Assembly: GCF_036588685.1 (NCBI RefSeq)
Contig: NC_086376.1
Location: forward strand, 60,039,166 to 60,103,165
DNA length: 64,000 bases
Source of the DNA: Mytilus trossulus
Taxonomy: Eukaryota > Mollusca > Bivalvia > Mytilida > Mytilidae
Direction: 5' to 3'
The translations under genes were made by a program, and so were the position numbers. How positions within the stretch are numbered: position 1 is the first letter of the stretch; each line of letters opens with the position of its first letter. Shown here piece by piece: positions 59,101 through 64,000 of the stretch. The notes under the pieces are model-generated. The model was not told the origin of the DNA. It made no database searches and was given only the letters and a program-made list of their open reading frames with translations.

Positions 59101-59400
59101 CATGGTTCAGAACTTGCCTATTTATTCCAGAATATCAAAGATTTAGGTTATAATTTTACCATGCCTGACATGCAACTGTCAGACGAAATCTTAATTTACT
59201 GGACAAATTTTGCTAAGCTGAATAATCCTAACGGTAATTTAGACACGACCGACCCTGGAATGTTTAACTGGTACCAATATACAGGCAGGCCTCCAGTCAT
59301 CCGAGCGGTCCTTGGTATAGGGCATCCACAGTCTTCAATCCAAACTGATTACAGGGGAACAATCTGTAATATGTTTGATAACAATAACTTTAGAGCTTGA
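47121..59400 (+). CDS. Secreted cholinesterase-like protein without catalytic serine, five exons
   Basis: Exons: 47121-47263, 49923-50043, 50511-50700, 57684-57802, 58411-59400. GT-AG borders and phases agree throughout, giving 1563 nt (520 aa). Residues 1-16 are a signal peptide (MEIVIFCIIFIQFSCA). The carboxylesterase type-B fold is evident: YGWVRGVRSSDAISFYGIPYA, MSENCHFVNVFVP, the oxyanion HGG at 117-119, GNYGITDQR, WVHSNIERFGGD and NVTLFGQGAGA. The nucleophile elbow reads GQGAG (196-200), where active enzymes have GESAG, so the Ser is Gly198. The acid position is Asp320 (TTTADG) instead of the usual Glu. His422 (CHGSEL) is kept. This looks like a pseudoenzyme, comparable in principle to neuroligin, glutactin or thyroglobulin-type esterase folds, which act by binding. 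No C-terminal membrane segment or GPI-like tail is visible. Introns 1-4 are repeat-rich. AATAAA lies at 59456. Confidence 0.9.
47495..47790 (+). repeat. Dispersed mussel-type repeat, copy 3
   Basis: Uninterrupted copy of the 2590/8280 family, in intron 1 of the esterase-like gene. It includes GATGCGACTGTCATACAAGT and CCTGTACCAAGTAAGGAATA. Confidence 0.75.
49368..49512 (+). repeat. Dispersed repeat related to 26886
   Basis: Shares CTTTTCAACTTTGTAC, GAGCGTCAATGATGAGTC and GTAGACGAAACGC with the 26.9-kb copies. In intron 1 of the esterase-like gene. Confidence 0.7.
50140..50310 (-). repeat. Dispersed repeat related to 26886, reverse copy
   Basis: The reverse complement reads CCAGGAATAAACTACCTTAG, TTGGCACAATTTTTTTGG and ACGAAACGCGTG, as in the 26.9-kb copies. 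In intron 2 of the esterase-like gene. Confidence 0.7.
50760..53330. other. Left part of esterase-like intron 3
   Basis: No gene recognised. Low-complexity AT-rich sequence with some likely dispersed repeat fragments. Confidence 0.35.
53340..54400. repeat. 350-bp tandem duplication of a dispersed repeat
   Basis: GTCCACCA...CATCGACC begins at 53545 and again at 53895. The two 350-bp copies share AATAAAATCAACGGTACC, TTTCGACAAAACATGTC and GTGATACCCTCGGGGACTAA. A partial third unit starts near 54245. The family also occurs reversed at 27068-27150. Open frames on the minus strand in both copies (about 72 codons, near-identical) are a result of the duplication. Confidence 0.85.
54410..57590. other. 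Right part of esterase-like intron 3
   Basis: No gene recognised. A 110-codon plus-strand frame at 57335-57667 lies directly before exon 4 and has no recognisable domain. Near 57545-57640 a segment of about 40 bp (GATTCTATA...CCATATTT...ATTTAAT) is present twice. Confidence 0.4.
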
Positions 59401-59455
59401 TGCTGATATGTATTTAGTTTTGATGTAGTTTACACGTATTTATTTAAAGTAATGA

Positions 59456-59461
59456 AATAAA
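59456..59461 (+). terminator. Polyadenylation signal of the esterase-like gene
   Basis: AATAAA is 56 bp after the stop codon. Confidence 0.65.
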
Positions 59462-59670
59462 CACTCGACAATCAGTATAACGATGCTTATATCTTCAGAG
59501 TTAATGTTTGAGAAGCACTGCTTCGTTAGCTTCTAACTAGATAAAAAACATGAATCGCTCCATGTTGGATATAATCATCATTTCAAAGCATTTGGTATCA
59601 CTGTAGTAGTTTACGGGAGTTTTTAGCCTTTCTTTTTTTCCAGTTTTCTCAGATTGGAACCAAAATATGA

Positions 59671-59810
59671 GTCAACAGACTGTTCGCAACAATACACTAA
59701 TGCCTCAACCAAATATCAGGCGAGAATCAACACACTGTTCGCAACAATAAACTAATGCCTTTACAAAATATCAGGCGAGAGTCAACACACTGTTCGCAAC
59801 AATAAACTAA
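59671..59810. repeat. 55-bp tandem repeat, target of a transposon
   Basis: TCAACA...CTGTTCGCAACAATA starts at 59672, 59727 and 59782 (period 55). The third unit is cut at AATAAACTAA, and its continuation AATGCCTTTACAAAAT appears at 61171, after the inserted element. Confidence 0.85.
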
Positions 59811-61169
59811 GGCCGTGTTCACACCAAATGCCGTGTAGAGTAAACATATTTACAATAAGTCTAGTGTAGTGTACACTGGTTTCACATTACATTTGTTCAC
59901 ATCTATACACCTTGTTTAGCTACCTGTACATAAGATTTGTTCCCACTTGTAAACTATATGTCTTTTAAATGTTCATCACGTAGAACTGAATTCAAAATTT
60001 TTGGAAAATGTTTCTAGCGGTAAGGGAACAACCATTTGACTTCAAAGGGAGTGGGGATGGGAATGGAAATATGCCGATCCCGAATTTGATAAAAAAAAAA
60101 TGGTCATACAGATGATAAAAAAATTATTCTGAATCAAGAGTTTTCCCATACATTATAGTGTTAAATATTGAAAAAAAAGTATTTGATCACCAGCATCGGA
60201 AAAAAAGGAATACAAACGTACGCGCGAAAAAAATCTGACTCAGATAAAAAAAAAATAACCCTCCCCCTTTTTTAAGATAAGTGGTTGCTACTTTATGAAA
60301 GCCATTTTATAATTTGTAGTAGATTGAATATACTAGAGAAGTCTCGATAACGCATTAGAAAACGTTAGCTGCAACAGCGTACTTACAGCCGAAAAAAAAG
60401 GGTTGAGATATTAGGGATTACTACATTTTTATCTTTTCTGTTCGTTTCAAATGGTATTTCTTCTCCAAGGAGTATTTGGTAAAGGAATAGGGTAACGTTT
60501 TTTTTTTTATTTTACGTTTTTTGAGTAAAGACCAGTGGAGAATATTTCCGTGTCCGTCAAATCGAGGGGAGGGGGGCGTGAGCTATTGATTTTTTTTCAG
60601 GACAAATTTTGGTGACAAGTCGCAATCAATTTTAGCATTATATATAGTGGCAGCTGAGGGTGAAACAAACAATTTTTTTTTCAGGGCCAAAAACTGGAAA
60701 CATTTTTTGTTTCCAAAACAAAATCCATAGCTCACCACCACCCCCTTGCCTTTATGTTTTATACTCAACTATAATAGCCCCCCCCCCCCCCCCCCGAAAA
60801 TCAATTCGTTGCTGCCTTATGGGTTCGGCAATGATGCTGCTTTGAGTCTTGATTAATAATGTACGTTAATTTTTTTTAACAAAAAAAATCTGTAAAATTT
60901 AGACAACTAATAATTATCAAAAATATCAATTTTACTCAAAAATATTTTCCTCCTTAAATATATACACGATAAAACTAATGTCCTAAATGCCTAGTTTTGT
61001 GTACACTTAACCTACACAAAACCTACATTGACTATCGACTGTGTGTAGGTAAAACATGATTTAAACTACATATAAACATTGAGTTTTATCAATGGGAACG
61101 CAATTGTGTTTAGTTTACGTGTGAGTTACACTAACACAACACCGAATTTAGGTCAATGTGAACACGGCC
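59811..61169. mobile_element. Non-autonomous PIF/Harbinger-like element
   Basis: The element starts GGCCGTGTTCACA and ends with its exact inverted complement TGTGAACACGGCC. TAA flanks both sides (59808-59810, 61170-61172). A 3-bp TWA target duplication and GGCC ends are known features of PIF/Harbinger transposons. The flanking 55-bp tandem units show the empty site AACTAATGCC. The 1359-bp interior has no transposase. It carries a run of 19 C at 60778-60796 and several A/T homopolymers. Confidence 0.8.
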
Positions 61170-61309
61170 TAATGCCTTTACAAAATGGAAGTTTATGATG
61201 CCGGTTGGTTTAAAGTGGGGGAAAATACAAGGAAAGTTAACATACTTTTAGTTTCTTGTGTACAATTTGGAAATTAGTATGGCGTTCATTATCACTGGAC
61301 TAGTATATT

Positions 61310-61460
61310 TTTGTTTAGGGCCAGCTGAAGGACGCCTCCGGGTGCGGGAATTTCTCGCTACTTTGAAGACCTGTTGGTAACCTTCTGCTGTTGTTTTTTA
61401 TTTGGTCGGGTTGTTGTCTCTTTGACACATTCCCCATTTCCATTCTCAATTTTATACTAT
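61310..61460. repeat. Dispersed bivalve repeat
   Basis: Includes GCCAGCTGAAGGACGCCTCC, ACCTTCTGCTGTTG, GTCGGGTTGTTGTCTCTTTG and CCCCATTTCCATTCTCAATT. It is the reverse complement of the 15.4-kb copy. I recognise it as very common in mussels. Confidence 0.75.
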
Positions 61461-62690
61461 ACGTATAACCATTTACTCAGGTCTAAACAATATTTCAAGC
61501 TTTAATAAATAATCTATGGAGTTTTTAGGGTTGGTTGCTTTTAAGTGGTTTCAAAAAAGGAAAAGCCTACATTATAGACTCATAAAATTCATATATATAT
61601 AGTACAATTTTATTATTCATTAATAAGAAATTTGTAGTTTAAATTTTTGCCATGCTACAAACGTACATCCCTTAAGATGTTTACTAAGCGCAGACCATCA
61701 CATTTAGTAAGCAATAATTAAGGTCAAGCTTTATACAAGAGAGCACAAGACACTCAAAGTAGATTTATCATTATGTTTAGCTCTAGATATCAAATTTTCT
61801 ACAAGGATGTATAATTATGCGAAATCAATCAATTCAATCAGCCAACATTCAAATAAGATCTCTATTAAACCTGAAAACATATATACCTTCACCACAAAAA
61901 AATGTAAAAATTTACCATAACAATCAAAACAGGTGCCTGTTTATCGAATGGCCATGGACATTTCCCAATATCATCTTAGGACACTATTGTTTTCCTATGT
62001 GGGCTTATCAAACGTGTCGCAAACTATAAAGAATTTCTCCTATGAATTTTGATACGTTGAGGACACTAGTGATGGTTCGTTCTGATTAAGATATTATTGT
62101 GAAATGTATAATATTGTTTCATTTGTTATTTGTACTATTTTTTTTTTATTTCAATCTGAAAATTATTTCCCTTGTTTTAAATACTCTATTAAGATATTTT
62201 AAATGTAAATTTTAACAACGACGTTAAATTAGGAAAAAAATCAAACTTAGAGCTTGAAAATAAAATGTTTATGAGTGGATTTTATAAGAGTTTTATCCAA
62301 GGAGGTGTTAAACCTGCTTAATATTGCATACATTTTGTTTGCATACACCATATTACACTTACAATCGCTCATTGATAGGGCGGAACGAAAACGATATTTA
62401 TATGATTGTAAAATAAATAAATTGAAAATGCATCTATTACAGTGACTGAAGTTAAACATATTATTAATAATTCTATGAAGAGTACCGGTGCCTATAGACT
62501 TAATTACCCTAATCAACATCTGTGAAGTGTTGATAATCGGCACGATCAGGTTACTTAGGTCAGGAAATTTTTGAAGGGAGCCGATATAATCATTAGACAA
62601 CACACTGATAGGCATTAAGTTTTCTCCGTTCTGCCAGCTTTCATTAAAGGATTTGTTTTTTGGCGGTAAACCACTTATTCTTCCGAAGCA
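61461..62690. other. Intergenic, no gene recognised
   Basis: A 122-codon minus-strand frame at 62247-62615 has no recognisable domain and no splice-linked neighbour. I do not call it a gene. Confidence 0.4.
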
Positions 62691-62693
62691 ATA

Positions 62694-62745
62694 ATGTTAA
62701 CATTAATTATAAGTGTTTTAATTGGAATATTGAACGGTGTTTTGG
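62694..62745 (+). CDS. Possible signal-peptide first exon of a further gene (partial)
   Basis: ATG begins a 17-codon hydrophobic stretch, MLTLIISVLIGILNGVL. It ends at G before a strong donor (GTGAGT at 62746), in phase 1. This is the pattern of a signal-peptide exon of a secreted protein. It lies 3.3 kb after the esterase-like gene on the same strand, but its phase and sequence differ from that gene's exon 1. No second exon was recognised before the window ends, so the call is tentative. Confidence 0.35.
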
Positions 62746-63782
62746 GTGAGTATGTTAATTAGATTTTGTGCATGCAGTTGTTTCTTTGCTTGTAAAATGT
62801 TTTCATCACAAAAAAAAAGATGAAAGGATATAAAATGAATGTACATACTGAATCGATCAAACACGTTTAAAACATGAATATATGTAGGTTTTCATACTTT
62901 TAGTTTTCAACATAACCATGATAATAAAAAAGGAAATTAATGTGTGGTGTTAAAAGGGTCGTATAGAGAAAATAAGAGTTTTCAGAGAGTTTTTGAAATG
63001 TCGATTCACCAATGCATGCATATTTTAAAAGATTATTTCTCAAAAGCCTGAAAGGTTGGATAAAAATATTTAAAAAAAATATATGCAGCATTTAAAGTAA
63101 AATAATCGTTTTAGAAGGAATTGTTGTTTTAGAAAGCAAATACTTTTATGCTGTTAGATAATTCACAAATTTGCAGGTACAAATGTATAACATTTGCAAG
63201 CAACGATAACATTTTCAATGGCTTTTGATTTATAAAAAAATGTTACAAGTTGTTTATCAGATGCAGAATCACGACATGAAATTGTAATCAAAATGGTTCC
63301 CACAGTTTTTTCACGACTTGTTATTTCTAATTATGACTTTGCACTTTACATTTACTACGCTAATATGGCGGGGTATCAAGTAGTATTTCTATTATTAGAG
63401 ACAGGTACTAATTACTAACAAGATGTCATTTTTGTTTATAATGATGTAATATAATGGGTATGTCTACCTAATTGTCAGAATCATTGCCAGGTATGTTTTA
63501 CAATCATGCTTAGCCATGCTGGTTGATAGCCCTTCAGACGGGCGTCAAGTATTCTTACAAGTGTTATAACTTTGAACACTTTAAGATCTCCAGAAAAAAA
63601 TCTATTTTCAAGTGAAAATAAAGTTAGATACCAACTTTGATTTGAAAATAAGATACCCACTTATATTTTAACAAGGATGTGCATGTATCATATGCAAAAT
63701 AACTCGCTGACATGTTGCTTTTTGAACTTTTCAGTAAAATCTGAATTAATTTAGACTGTTCATCAGAAGGAATTGAAAAAAA

Positions 63783-63984
63783 TGCCGTGTTTACACCACA
63801 AACTTTACTCAAGAGTAACCTCTATGAGAACGAAAAAAAATAATATTCTCAAAATCCAGAAAATTTTATTATTTTTCTGAGAAACGCATTTCAAATTTAA
63901 TTGGCTAGTTCCTGCAATGTCTTAAAACTTTTACATGTGCACAGGTTTATCTGTACTCGCAGTAAAATTTGTGGTGTAAATGCC
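63783..63984. mobile_element. 202-bp MITE
   Basis: The left end, GCCGTGTTTACACCACAAAC then TTTACT, and the right end, AGTAAAATTTGTGGTGTAAA then TGCC, are inverted complements with a few changes. The ends resemble those of the Harbinger-like element at 59811 (GGCCGTGTTCACACCA), so it may be a relative. Confidence 0.65.
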
Positions 63985-64000
63985 AAAAGGTTATGACGAG

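Noticed and set aside
62247-62615. 122-residue minus-strand frame
   Set aside because: No recognisable family, no splice partners, composition like chance frames.

Overview
The window looks like nuclear DNA of a bivalve mollusc, most likely a marine mussel close to Mytilus. It is AT-rich, its genes have introns of 0.5 to 7 kb, and it is full of short transposon-like repeats. The species call rests on my memory of mussel repeat families, not on a search.

Layout: (1) 1-5.4 kb and 7-10.3 kb hold no recognisable gene, only tRNA-derived SINE-like copies and dispersed repeats. (2) 5460-6881(+) is an intronless secreted VWA-domain protein with a Gly-Thr repeat tail. (3) 23774 down to 10378(-) is a nine-exon PDCD7 gene, the U11/U12 minor-spliceosome 59K protein. 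I assembled it from exons whose splice sites and phases all agree (728 aa). (4) 24027-33106(+) is a seven-exon PTAR1 gene, the alpha-type subunit of protein geranylgeranyltransferase III (406 aa). Its start codon lies head-to-head with that of PDCD7, 252 bp away, so a shared promoter is likely. (5) 33.3-47.1 kb holds a 2 kb inverted-terminus element, LINE remnants and other repeats, but no recognised gene. (6) 47121-59400(+) is a five-exon secreted cholinesterase-like protein (520 aa) whose nucleophile serine is replaced by glycine. (7) 59.4-64 kb holds a PIF/Harbinger-like non-autonomous element with a visible empty-site sequence, other repeats, and a possible signal-peptide exon of a further gene at 62694.

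The most unusual observation is in PDCD7. A 14-copy, 73-bp tandem array at 13125-14142 is not a random minisatellite: each unit is the 3' splice acceptor plus the first half of coding exon 8. The gene therefore presents 14 near-identical acceptors in a row. Only the one nearest the exon end (first exon base 13181) keeps the reading frame. Any other choice reaches a TGA one unit downstream. A gene for a splicing factor thus carries an expanded array of frame-breaking decoy acceptors.

The introns of PDCD7, PTAR1 and the esterase gene carry many foldback or TIR elements (Harbinger-like, piggyBac-like, and the GGCGGATCCAG family). One ends 18 bp from a PDCD7 splice donor, and one is nested inside the endonuclease ORF of a LINE.
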